From: Telmatactis stephensoni
Taxonomy: Eukaryota; Cnidaria; Anthozoa; Actiniaria; Isophelliidae
NCBI GenBank assembly: GCA_029948255.1
Contig: JALIZF010001805.1
Coordinates: forward strand, 564,501 to 628,500
Length of the DNA: 64,000 nucleotides
Direction: 5' to 3'
In this document: piece by piece, positions 33,027 through 45,267 of the stretch
Layout of the letters: each line of letters starts with the position of its first letter
How positions within the stretch are numbered: position 1 is the first letter of the stretch
The notes under the pieces: model-generated
Databases searched by the model: none
Told to the model about the DNA's origin: nothing
What the model saw: the letters and a program-made list of their open reading frames with translations, nothing else
Made by a program: the position numbers and the translations under genes

Positions 33027-33330
33027 TATATATATATAATATGATAAATTGTATTTATAGCATTAACCCAACTAGAAAATGAGCGGGAAAAGCTTTCGAT
33101 TTTTGCGGCTCTTCTCATTCCTTTTCCAAATATTATGTTTATATATATATTAGAATGCGTTAGGAGGGGACCTGGCGCTTTATAAGCCTAGTGGTTTCAG
33201 CCAAGGCTCCTCGCCATATTATATTTTAATTTTCAATATATATGCATTGTATATTTGAATTCTAAATATATTGTAATGTATTTATATTTGTACAAAATGG
33301 CAAATAAACTTGAACTTGAACTTGAACTTG
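33027..33330. repeat. TA-rich spacer and CTTGAA repeats
   Basis: TATATA runs to about 33040, and (CTTGAA)n at 33309-33333 abuts the next foldback. No gene is seen. Confidence 0.5.
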
Positions 33331-33333
33331 AAC

Positions 33334-33450
33334 ATCTCGTACCCAGAGCCTGCGTTCCTCTTTCTCGGTCGCTGACCAAGAGGAACGCAGGCTCTGGGTA
33401 CGAGATTGCACTCGAATGCGCGGGGGAGATGCGCAGTAGCAAGGGTCCCG
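33334..33450. mobile_element. Foldback family B (CTCGTACCCAGAGCCTGCG), copy 1
   Basis: Arms 33334-33362 and 33378-33406 (29 nt) are exact complements around a 15-nt loop. Related segments are at 52643-52700, 53200-53272 and 61425-61500. The tail GCGCAGTAGCAAGGG also occurs at about 1026-1040. Confidence 0.85.
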
Positions 33451-34101
33451 AACTACCTTAATATAAACCGCCATGCAATATGAGCACGTGAACATAGGCA
33501 AAACGCCGGACAGCGTCGAAACAGTTGAACATTTTTGTTGCTTGTATTAATCCCGCATCTTTAGGCAATCCGGAAGATGTCTCCTTTTCAGTTACCAAAA
33601 CTTTGCAAACTCCCAGATAATGAAATTCTTGACGATCAAGATGTTCCTTCCGTTATATTTTGAAAGAACAAATCAGTATTTATAGCTTAAGAAAAGAGCC
33701 GTCTTTTTGCTCGCTCTCCGAGGTGCAGTTTGTCTCTTTCGCGACCCCAGAGCAAGCTCAAGACGGCTGTTTAGTACAGTTTATAGGGCTAGGGCGGTTG
33801 GCTTCCAGTAGGGTGTGGTTGATATGTACGTACAATCCTTGCCAAAATTAGTTGGCACGATGTGAATTTGACGGATATTCTTAAGAATGTAAACTTTGTG
33901 GCTGTACTTTTGGACCCCCCTCCCCCCGTTCAATGTTGCTGCTAGCTAAAAGGTATTTCGGACTGCGATTGCCAAGTGGTAGGTGTCGGGATTTCCACAG
34001 CAACATTGTACAGGGGGGAGAGGGGGAGAATTTCCGTACCGTCCACTGTGCGCGCGCACTCCGACAAAATCGTGCCAACAATTCTGGCAATGATTGTAGG
34101 T
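33451..34101. other. Intergenic, no gene recognised
   Basis: Short frames only. Nothing supports a gene here. Confidence 0.45.
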
Positions 34102-34208
34102 TATACCGCTATACGTATAGCCTCCTACGCAGACGTTTTTAGTCTCGATCAATTTACTGGATCGAGACTAAAAACGTCTGCGTAGGAGGCTACTATACGT
34201 ATAGGTAT
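34102..34208. mobile_element. Perfect foldback, 48-bp arms
   Basis: TATACGTATAGCCTCCTACG to GTCTCGATC on the left is mirrored from 34160 to 34207, with a 9-nt loop and one inserted dinucleotide. No coding content. Confidence 0.85.
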
Positions 34209-34242
34209 TGCGGTTTCTGCGTCAAGTCGTTATACCACGAAA

Positions 34243-34336
34243 TAGAGTAGATTTCGTATGACTGTGAAAACGGTATCGCACTGACACGGTTACGGCACGG
34301 CGCGGTCCGTTTCACACTCATCCGAAATTTGCTCTA
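34243..34336. mobile_element. MITE family A, copy 4
   Basis: Begins TAGAGTAGATTTCGTATGAC and ends TCCGAAATTTGCTCTA. GTGAAAACGGTATCG and GCGGTCCGTTTCACACTC form the inner arms. Confidence 0.75.
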
Positions 34337-35398
34337 GCCTATGGCTGCCTATGGCTACTGAGCAGTGTACGTGACAATGGCTGGGTTAGAGTTCACTCCA
34401 ATAACTCGAATTTAACATAACAAATTAGACATTTAAATATGCCTTCGATGCCTGCAATGACGTACTATTTACAAACTGTCGTACCTTTTGAGACTTTCAA
34501 AAGACGATTGTTGTCTTAGGATTTTAGAATGCTTTGAGCCTACTAATTAACATTTTTCTACGGCTTAATATTATTTTGTCTCACTTTTTTATATAGTAAC
34601 ACTTGGAGACTGGCTGGAACTTGCTGCAGGGTAAAGTGTGTGAAGCAAACTCCGAAGTACAAATCGATTTTTATTCACTACGGAAGACATTTTTGACATT
34701 ACCCCAAAGCGGGATCAAGTGTTTAAAGGAATGTTTGATAGTGCTGTGAGTCGCTAGACCATACACTGTCAAATTGAGAGAACAAATTCATCCCTCTTTG
34801 TAAACAACCACCGGAAGTCATACACTCCTTGTTCCCTCAACAAATCTGGTCATCACAACCGTGTAAAGCTTTTAGTAAGGACTTGGGACCGTGTATAAAG
34901 AAAAGGTCTTGAAGACAACCGCTGAAAACTCGTGATTTATGGACTTTTAATGTTCCGGATGTACGACCATATGATTGCATGCTTGGTTTTATATTTGCAT
35001 ACTCTTCATACCGCTCTTACTTTTTGTAGTGAAGAAACTTCTACGTCCTTGAAAAAAGGCTATTAAACAGGTGTTTGTGCCGCTAGGATATCGGTGGCTG
35101 AATTGGTCGACACACGACCTGAATTTATTGGAGGACAATATTTGTCATTACAGCTTTGTGAAAGGATTTTCGCACGAACAATAAACAATGACTTGGCAAC
35201 GATTATTCTAACCATACTGGTCCTGACTTGAACAAAGCATTGAGACCACATCAACGTAAACAGACTGTAAAACACTGGATAGCAACGTATTTCATCTTGC
35301 GTGAAATCAACGGAGTGAATCAATAGGAAAAAAATATTTTGCGACAAAACTGATGCACTAGTTCGGTCATTAGCAACGTTGATCGTTCAACCAGGAAA
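34337..35398. other. 5' flank and likely 5' UTR of the coiled-coil gene
   Basis: No exon recognised upstream of 35399. This stretch should contain the promoter and 5' UTR of the following gene, but no TATA box or clear initiator stands out. Confidence 0.4.
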
Positions 35399-37008
35399 AT
35401 GGCGACTGAAAGTCCAGCAGATGATCGTGAAGTACCATGGCCGAGTGTAGCTGGTCCTGCAGTCCCTGAAAAAAATTCAGCAGTCTCGAAAACACCAAGA
35501 TTAGACATGAATACTTCGCTAGCCCTTCTTCGTCGAGAACTGGTGAGTTATGCAGAGATTTTGTAGCTTATAGTATACACATAATTTAAGCGGCAGTAAA
35601 CAATGCTAAAGCCGGTATTTTTATCGACCACGTAACAGTTTTCAAGCCGTAAATCGGTCTTTTCCTGCTGTTATGTAGGATTATTAAAAGTTAATCGAGG
35701 TGTCGTTTTTTTGGGACATGTCTCGTCTCGTCGCGTATCAGTTTTAGTAGCGAAATCTGAGAGAAACGTAAAAATGTTAATTTTCTAATATACCTAATAT
35801 GTAAATTATACGATGGTGGTCGACTTCATCAACAGATAATTTCTTTATACTGCTGTCAAAAACAAAAGAAATAAAGAATTTATCGCATTCGTTTTGAAAA
35901 TCCGAAAGTGAATCGATCTTGCTTCATAAACGTACTTCAAGAACTTCCGAAAGAGCAGGGCTCTTTTCCAGGAATTGAGAGTTTGTCTATCATAAAACTT
36001 ATGTCTATGAATTCTCTTTTTTCTACCGCGTTATGCTGATAACATGCTATTAAAATGCACCCTGCGGCACCAGCTAACAGCAGTGCGCATTTAAATAAAG
36101 ATAAAATTATTTGATCTAGTTTTTTTGTGATCCAGTTTTCCAGCAGATTTTCAAGTTATTTGCTTCGGATAAAGTTCTGTAAATATCATTAATCCCTGCT
36201 TTTGATTACTCAAAACATTCGTGAAGTCCTTTGTTTTTTACAAAAATACTTCATAAACGGAAATTTTTTCTGACCAATTTTCTGCAAACTAGTGATTATC
36301 TTGCATCACAGTTAAGAAACGGCGCAAATTTGTCACCCAGAATTTCCAAATTGAAATAATTTCAATTCTTTACTAATATTAAATTCATTGAGCATTTTTG
36401 CACTCGGGAAAATTGCATATTTTACCGATGTAACTTGAGTTTAATTGTCAAAAGAGACAAAAGATTAGAGACATCAATTGCTGTAGCTTCTTACTGCTGT
36501 ACATCGAAGTTGATAACCTTCACGGCTAAGTTTCTGACCTCGTGTCAACAAACCGTACCGCGACACAAAGAAAACAAAGGACGGTTTAAGGTTCTTTTGT
36601 ATTGCTTTTGTCAGTTTTGTCATAATATTTTTGGTTATATCTTTTGCTGTTCACAATAGTTTATGTTGTGCAAAGTGGTAATTATATATCGAACGTGTGT
36701 TTCATTGTGTCGGCATGCATCTGAATCTGCTACGTCTTTTGTTCCAGGCCTTGATGCAGCAACAAGATCGTGGAATACATAAACAGCTACTAACCCTGAA
36801 TTCAGCCATACGGGACTTAAAGAAAACCTTCGATGACTCATGGGACATCGAGACTAATTTACCTGGTTCCCAGTCTCACGCAGACGTCGAAATGGAGACA
36901 CTACATTCGGACACACAGGTATCCCATGCGAAGCAAGATTCTGGTATTCTTATGGACGAAGACAGTGGCGAAGAAGATGACGTTTTCGAAGAAGAAAATT
37001 CTAGCTAG
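35399..37008 (+). CDS. Coiled-coil adaptor resembling LURAP1/FAM167 class (2 exons)
   Basis: Exon 1 (35399-35542, 48 codons) starts in context AAAATGGCG and ends LALLRREL at donor GTGAGT. Exon 2 (36748-37008) begins after GTTCCAG and reads ALMQQQDRGIHKQLLTLNSA then IRDLKK. The phase-0 join recreates the short coiled coil (LxxLRxEL, Met, Gln-Asp, QLLxLNxxI, LK) that I associate with LURAP1/FAM167 proteins. The N-terminus is Pro/Ser-rich. The C-terminus is acidic (DSGILMDEDSGEEDDVFEEE) before TAG, giving 134 residues. Function in this lineage is unknown; LURAP1 acts as a signalling adaptor in vertebrates. The next frame continues as coding-looking sequence, so this stop may not be the true end. 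Confidence 0.65.
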
Positions 37009-37564
37009 AAGCCTATCTCGAGTCCGTAGTGCGTCTGTGACGTGTTTGCATAGAGACTTTTCCTCAGAACTAGACATAAATCAAAACGTGCAAAATACTT
37101 CCAGCTCATTTAGAGGTTATAACCTGAGCATGCTGCCTCGTACCAGGTCCCACACTGTAAGCGAGGGACAATTCCGCAGGGTGACCAGTATGCCAGTTAT
37201 CAACGAGGACCCAAGTACTACCCCGAGCTCTAAGCTCCTTTATAAAGCTTTCGCAATTTATGGATATGTTAAAAGACCTGAAAGTGTACGGAAAGAAAGT
37301 ATACACCAAACACCGTCACACATGGACTTCCATCCTCTTACAAGATACGAAAGTATGCCAGTTATCCCGAGTAATTTTGACAATTTTGAGAGAACTAATA
37401 CCCGACAGGTTCGTTCAGGATCGGTGCCATTTCACCAAGGAATTTACAAGAGTTTTGTACCTACGGTTCGTTCATCAGATTTGACTCAAACTCCGAAAAG
37501 ATCAAACAAGAAGAAACCTTTATATAGAATATGGCGTTCGTCTAGCCAGATTTCGTTAGTTTGA
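37000..37564 (+). CDS. Likely continuation of the coiled-coil gene in the +1 frame
   Basis: Immediately past the acidic end of the upstream frame, the +1 frame is open to 37564. It has strongly protein-like content: RSLSRVRSASVTC, RTRSHTVSEGQFRRVTSMPV, TRYESMPVIPSN, RQVRSGSVPFHQG. It repeats a basic-x-x-Ser pattern and an SMPVI motif. Upstream of about 36998 the same frame looks random, whereas the other frame looks coding. Removing one base in the GAAAATTC stretch at about 36994-37001 would join the two into about 320 residues. An indel error, an allele, an unseen intron or true frameshifting could explain this. Confidence 0.5.
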
Positions 37565-37718
37565 AGTCAGCAGCATTTAGAATCGAATGACTGGATGATG
37601 CACGAGCACAAGCAGCATGCACAGACCCGGTATATAGTTGCTCGTCATTGCATGCGTTGGCAGAGTTTACTTAGGCTGATTTAGCAAACGCGAAACAACG
37701 CGAGAAGAGGACGTGAAT

Positions 37719-37951
37719 AGGCTAAGATTCCAGTAAACGAGAAACGGTGGACAGCAGAGAAGATCACGTGACCTCGTCTGGCGTTGCCTCTTTAACGCGA
37801 GGGTGAGTGATTTCGTGTTTGCCGTAAAAGTGAAACATCACTCGATCATTTGAGTACAAAACACACAACGCAAGGCACGAAAAAAGCAGGTCGCGTGATC
37901 CTCTCTGCCGTTTACAGTTTCCCGTTTCCCGTTTACTTGAATCTTAACCTC
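37719..37951. mobile_element. MITE with GTAAACGAGAAACG-type arms
   Basis: CTAAGATTCCAGTAAACG and AGAAGATCACGTGACC on the left pair with GGTCGCGTGATCCTCTC and CGTTTACTTGAATCTTAA on the right. It lies 150 bp downstream of the coiled-coil gene. Confidence 0.7.
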
Positions 37952-38252
37952 CCTAATATCACTTTCGATCATTCGTTGCGTGACTATACCGTGATGACGT
38001 CGCGACCTTCCCTTCCACCTCCGCCTATCCGAGGGCCTGGCCGTGCAGGCTACCATTTTACTTGTTTTTGTGTCCTTTTCCTGACAAGCAACGGTGACGA
38101 TCATTTCAAACAAAATTTGTCAGCGCACGTGATGTCCTCCTTCACGTGGTGTTTGCTAAATCTACCTAGTACTCTCTTAGCCAGACGCCTTGGAGACACA
38201 TGCAGTATACCAAGTCTCCAAGTCTCGATGTCGCTTGCGCTTTTGTTTACAT

Positions 38253-38392
38253 CATTATAGAGGGATTTCGTGGGAGCCATGTTTGTGTGCAAGTACAATA
38301 GAAAGTTTAAATGAGAAAAGTTTTGATTTCCCTTGAGAGAAAAGCGTTATTATTTTGATCACAAAGATGGTTGCTTTGAAATCCCTCTATAA
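38253..38392. mobile_element. Small MITE with ATTATAGAGGGATTTC termini
   Basis: ATTATAGAGGGATTTC at the left end and GAAATCCCTCTATAAT at the right end are exact complements (16 bp) enclosing about 110 bp. Confidence 0.8.
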
Positions 38393-39990
38393 TTAGAGTG
38401 ATTTACTCTGGCCAAAAGGCTAACCCTAACGCAATCAAGAAAAGAGCGAGGACTCTCGTATTGGGCAAAAGGATTAAGGGCGTCTTAGTTCTGTACGTCC
38501 AAATCCTGGGTCACGCCCAGTTCTTGAAAAGGTGAATAGTCTAGGGTTAACGTATGTTTTAACTGAAACCTTAATGAGCATTTCATGCACTTTCAGGAGA
38601 GTGACGTGGTTCAGATTCACTGACGCGGGCGGACAGTAAAAGAAATATTCTGATACCAAACGCCTTTTACATAATGTTGACAATATTAAAAATGTACAGT
38701 TGGTATTCTATCGATGCTAAATAATTGGTTTTCTATTGATGCAAAATTGGATGAGTAAGATAAGGATATTATCTCGGAAAGTTGTTTTCGGTGTGAGCCG
38801 AGCTTCACTGAAAGATCAAGTGAGCAACGACGAGTGTTTGCATCTTGGATGAGGTCAACTTTCCTCGTGTCTCTCAAAATTTTGTCTTGACTAATGGGAT
38901 CGCAAATATTTGTTGTGGTCTGGAGTATGGTCAAGGGCGTAACGACACACCCTGAAAAGTTGACTATATCAAGAATCCTCAGTCCTTTCTCTCCCTTCCC
39001 CTTCCCTTCTATGCCTTCTCATGGCCTTAAGCGAGATTATACTGGTGACGTAGGAGTGAGTAAGCGAGTCTCTGAGGTCTCTTCTTTGTAAAAGCTTTTA
39101 AAAGTTCCTCGAGCAAGTTTCTTCTAACTAGCTGCTAAAAGTTATCTGAGAGGATCCTAACGTGACGTAAAGTGTTTTTCTAATTTTAAGACTTGCAGTC
39201 ATATCCGGTGACTAACAAAGGGTCCTATTTAGGGATGTGTCAAGTTACGTCTAACCAAAATAATCCTTGACATGTAAAATATTAGCTATCACACTCGTAT
39301 GCCTTTAGTTGAACTGAATGTTACATTCAAGGGATTCAGTAGGATTTAAATCGGAGACAGAAAAGGTCAAGAACTAACTAATTAATACACTGACAAAAAT
39401 TCTTTGAAATGATGAATCTGGTTGAGTGAGAAGATCTTCACCAAATGTCAGATGCAAGATCCAGAACAATTTTAGCTTGACTAGCGTGTTAAAAGTTTGT
39501 CGTCGAATTTCTACATGTAGACGATGTTTGCTGGCTCTCTTCTCTCTATTATAGGTAAGATTTCATTGCTCAGTTCTTGGATTTTGTGATAAACTGTTAA
39601 ATTTTGCTGATGTGAATCGATCAGATATTACTACATACAATAAGTAAACCATAAAATTATTTTATGTTATTTATTTTCGAATCTTATCAAAATCTTATTC
39701 ATCGTAGGAATGAAAGTAGTTGTTTTTATATGTAATGCTTTGATTCTTTTTCGTGGCCGGATTTGTGGGCCAATTTAGTTGGTAGCTAAGAATGCGAACG
39801 AGAAAGGAGACAAGCAGTCCATTGAAGAGGAATATTAAATCTCGAGACTTTTTTATAAAAATAATAAAATTCTTGACAGATCGCGAGGGTGGGGGAGAAA
39901 AGAATTTACCTGTCTGGGAGAAAGGCAACAAAATGTTTGAATTATGCTTTCTTCTGTTTAAAAGAATGAATGTTTGAGAAAAGAGAGGAA
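38393..39990. other. Intergenic / 5' flank of the mucin gene
   Basis: No coding exon recognised. An in-frame TGA at 39992-39994 precedes the mucin start. No tandem repeat or RNA gene is seen. Confidence 0.45.
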
Positions 39991-40000
39991 ATGACTATTA

Positions 40001-43000
40001 ATGCAAGTACTCTCTCTTACAATATTTTCCTTTTGGCTAGGATTCTTCAGCATTCCTGGAATCCTTGGAAGTCTCAACCATGAACAAAAACAAAACAATT
40101 ATGAAAATAAACATTCAGCTTATGGAGAAATCCTGCAACCAAAAAGTCAACAAAATGTCTTGGATTTCTACAGCAAATTCCTTATGAGAAAAACTGCAAG
40201 AGTGCGGAATTCTTCTGATAAAGAAAGTTCTACGAAGAAATATCCTCACGCTCCAAGAGAGCTGAAATTAGAGGAATTTCGTGGTGGTCAAAAGGGCCAA
40301 AGGATAGTGCGTGCAGCCATGTATGATACCCTGTCTGATAGTACATTATCCCAAAGACAATTAGAGCTTAAATCAGGAATTGTATTACATTCTTTGATAA
40401 GCAGCAGCAGAGATAAGGACGTTCCACTCCAAACTCGATTAATTCCACGTGCTTTGTCAAAAACACTTTCCCAATCGTCTGTCTTTACTTCAAGTATCTT
40501 CTCATCTTGGCCAGCAGCTCATAAACAAGAGTCTCGCGCAGATAACAAAGAAAACACTTTCTTTCCTAACCCAGTTCAGACGACAATTCAATATTCTGAA
40601 TTGAAAACATTTTACGGTAAACCGCAAGTTGGTTTGTCGCACCCAAGCACTTATCAATCGATTCAAGGTTCGGAACGCATTCGGGATTTCGCCATATACA
40701 GTACCGCTGAACATGCCAGTCATTCTGTTGGAGATTATATTAGCAAGGTAACATCTTTTCGGACAAAAAGTATCTCAAGGATCGATGATAGCTATGTAAA
40801 GACACCAACAACTCGAATACGCACGGTTGCGGCAAAATCCTCGCTCATTCCACAAGGTATTTGGACACAAATCACCGCGAGCAAAACAGTGCAGCTTGGC
40901 CAAGTGCGGCAAACGATGAATGACACTTCTGTGTCACATTCTTCATTTGAAGGAACTTCAATTTTCGATTTACGTGCGTCGGCTAGATCGACCACTAATA
41001 CTGGAAGTGTGACGTCTTCAAGGTTAATGTCGTCCAGACCAACACCGACTTTGAGTTCGTTAGATTTGTATTTGGACGGAAAAACAACAATATTACCAGA
41101 TTCCTCAGTACCATTATCACCGTTATCATCATCATCATCATCGATTGCGGCGGTAGCGGCTTCATCTTCCACTTTATCGTCATCGCTATCGTGGATACTC
41201 TCATCTCATAAATCGCTTGAGCAAAAGGGCACATTTACTTCCTTATTACCATCGATAACATCATTATCTTCATCATTATCTCCGTCACTCTCCGCAGAGG
41301 CAACTAAATCTCCGTCACTGTCTTCAACAATTATGACAACAGCAACTACGTCATCTCCGTCACTGTCTTCAACAACCACAACAACAGCAACTATGTCATC
41401 TCCTTCACTGTCTACACCAACTACAACAATAGCAACTACATCATCTCCGTCACTGTCTTCAACAACTACAACAACAGCAACTATGTCATCTCCTTCACTG
41501 TCTACACCAACTACAACAACAGCAACTACATCATCTCCTTCACTGTCTACAACAACTACAACAACAGCAACTACATCATCTCCTTCACTGTCTACAACAA
41601 CTACAACAACAGCAACTCTGTCATCTCCTTCACTGTCTACAACACCTACAACAACAGCAACTATGTCATCTCCTTCACTGTTTACAACAACAACGACAAC
41701 AGCAACTATGTCATCTCCTTCACTGTCTACAACAACAACGACAACAGCAACTACGTCATCTCCGTCACTGTCTTCAACAACAATGACAATAGCAACTACA
41801 CCATCTCCTTCACTGTCTACACCAACTACAACAACAGCAACTACATCATCTCCTTCACTGTCTACAACAACTACAACAACAGCAACTATGTCATCTCCTT
41901 CACTGTCTACAACACCTACAACAACAGCAACTATGTCATCTCCTTCATTGTTTACAACAACAACGACAACAGCAACTATGTCATCTCCTTCACTGTCTAC
42001 AACAACAACGACAACAGCAACTACGTCATCGCCGTCACTGTCTTCAACAACGATGACAACAGCAACTACACCATCTCCTTCACTGTCTACACCAACTACA
42101 ACAACAGCAACTACATCATCTCCTTCACTGTCTACAACAACTACAACAACAGCAACTATGTCATCTCCTTCACTGTCTACAACACCTACAACAACAGCAA
42201 CTATGTCATCTCCTTCATTGTTTACAACAACAACGACAACAGCAACTATGTCATCTCCGTCACTGTCTACACCAATTACTACACCAGCAGCTACATCACC
42301 TCCATCATTGTCTACGGCAACTACATCATCATCATCTTCATCACTGTCTACAGTAACTACAACAACTACATCTTCTCCCTCAATGTCTGCAACAGCAATA
42401 ACATCATCTCCGTCACTGTCTACAACAACAACAACATCATTTCCATCACTGTCTACAGCAACCACAACAGCAGGTGCTGCAGCATCTCCTTCACTGTCTA
42501 CAACAACTATAGTATATCCATCACTTTCTACATCAACTACAGCAGGATCTACGGTAGCAATTACATCACCTGCTTCGCTGTGTACAACATCTAGTTCAGT
42601 TACAACAGCAAACATCAAATCTTCTCCATTCCCGCCAACAACAGATTCAACAGCAGCTGGAACAATTTCTACAGCAACAAGTGCACCGTTGCCAACTACA
42701 ACTACTATATTACCAACCACCAGACCGTCATCACAGGGGTCGTCAATTTCTACAGTGAATAAAATATTTTCAGTTGCTACAATAATAGCAGCAACGACAT
42801 CGTCTAAATCTGCTACCTCAGCAATTACAACGTGGTCACCATCTACAACTGTTAAAACAACAAATATAATTACACCATCACCGTCACAATGTATGTCATG
42901 TACCAATGTTATGGCCAAAACAGACAAAACAACTACACTTTCGTCTCTATTATCGTCTAAGATTCCTATAGTACAAACTACATCTTCGCCGTCATTGTCT

Positions 43001-45188
43001 ACAACAAGTAATACATCAACTACGGTAGCAAATCCATTATCTCCTTCGCTGTCTACAACAATGTTAACACCTGTTACAACAGCAGCAACTATATCATCTT
43101 CATCACTGTCTACAACAAATACAATAGCAGCAATTTCATCATCTCCTTCACTGTCTACAACAATTTTAACAGCAGCTACAACAGTAGCAACTATATCATC
43201 TCCGTCATTGTCTACAACAGCAGCAACGCAGTCAACTGCTACATTGTTTGCCACAACTCTGTCCCTATCCTCACCAGCTTCAACGGTGAAGAAATCAGCT
43301 ACAACTCGATTATGGTCATCATCACTGCCACGGACAACAACATTTACAACTGTTATCAATCAGGATTCAACAAAATATCCATCTATAATAACGTCAGGAG
43401 TTCGCACTTCCAAAACTGTGTCTTCAATATCACCGGAGGATTACGTCACAACAAGTATCCCGGATGTGGCCGGAAGGGCTTCGTCGTCATTGTTCATTAA
43501 AAAGCGAGTTAGTGCTTTTTCAACCAAAACCGGAACTAAAGAAATGGTCAGAACGAAACATGTAATGGTAAGTCAATACTTTCACACGTGTAGGTGACAA
43601 AATGTCTGAGAATTTGCTGCGGTTTTTAATAGAAATAATGATGTTTATTCATAATTGCACCTCCAAATTGAGATTTTTGCTTTTTGCTCAGTTTTCTAGC
43701 TCCTATACAATTTTTCTTAATTTTAAATTGTACAATCTGACAAACCTGATAAGTCATGCATGTTCTAATCAGTTCGAAACCGAATCGCCAGGTTATGTCT
43801 CAACCAATTGCCATGTCTACTCATGCAAAATAATAAAATCAATTTTGGAGTTTTGTCTGTCAACAACAGATTCAAGTTATTACAAAGAAAATTTTCTATA
43901 CACTGAATCCAATTACCAATGCCTAGCGGACATTTTTGAAAATATAGAAATACAGATTTTAATTCAGTATAATTCAATTAATTGTATTTTTAATTCGTTT
44001 CACTTTCGAAAAAAAGGAAACGTTTTGTTACTGAAAAACTGAGCTTTTTTAAGGAAAAAATTGATATCACATAATTGAATGGAAGAGAGTTCGTTTATAG
44101 TCACACTCAGACATGTAAATTCACATTTGTTAGATATTCAACGGAAAAGGATGGTTCCTTTCTTTAATACTCCATGGTGACAACTCTTTCGGTTTGTCTT
44201 TCAAACATGACAATCCCCCATCAAACGTCAAATATATTGATTCTCATTGGACGGTTATGAGAAACCATTCAAATGTTTTTCACGGAAGCCAAAGTGGTAA
44301 GCTGAAAATCGGCTGAAGGCAAAGTCGGATTAAAATCTAGCGGATTAAAAAGCTGGTTATTGACAATATATCACTGGACGAGATTCGACATTTTCGAATC
44401 TCCTCCGAGCTCAAGGTTTTTCCAGCCAAGATTTATTGAACATGTAGAGGTATGTGTTTTCACGTGTCGCTTTGTCAGCCATGCCAAATAGACCTATATA
44501 CAAAAACATAAAACATTTGCTCGTTTTTTCCTTGTGTTGAAGAAAATTAATTATCTGGCTTTCTTGGCCAAGTTTACATTAAGTCTAGGTAATGATTATC
44601 CTACATAATAGCTTTCTGCGATAAATTTGATTTCTGCATGTATAATTTAAATCATGTTTTTGTATCGACTTTGAACAGATGTATACAAAGAATTAATACC
44701 CAACCCTATAGTACAGTACTTCATACTTAAAATATATATTTTGGTTATTCCAAATGTATGTATGAAATACCAATGATAAATTAGAGAGTAAAAAAAGTCA
44801 CAATTCCGAGAGTTAAGTATTTGGAAGCAAGTGGTATGGTTTCATAGTCAACAGTCTCTCACTTCTATAATGGAGCGATATATAGGTGTTTTTTGTGGTG
44901 AAGTCGTAAAGTATTTTTGATTTAACTACGAAATCTTTTTAACCCAATGCATGCATTTAATTTTTATCGTTGATTTGAGAACTCAATGGGAAAGAGGTAT
45001 TGTCTGAAAAGCTGACTATTAGATAAAAACAGATAATAAAATTATTCAGTCTTTGGCTTTCGTGAATCTGTATGTTCAATATAGCCGGATTGTCTGAAAA
45101 CGAAATATCACTACAGAAATTAGTTGTTATATTATCATACAACAACTTAGTCATTCTGTACTGTACTGTACTGTACTGTACTGTCTGT

Positions 45189-45267
<79 letters not shown>

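Noticed and set aside
41206..43359. A 717-codon open frame on the minus strand, rich in Val and Asp
   Set aside because: It lies antisense to the mucin repeat and exists because the repeat unit has no stop in that frame. Its composition is the mirror of Ser/Thr codons, and it has no domain or start context.
43602..44042. 146-codon frame right after the mucin donor site
   Set aside because: Composition is that of AT-rich intron (many Phe, Asn, Ile, Tyr) with no recognisable domain, and the strong GTAAGT donor at 43568 explains the sequence as intron.
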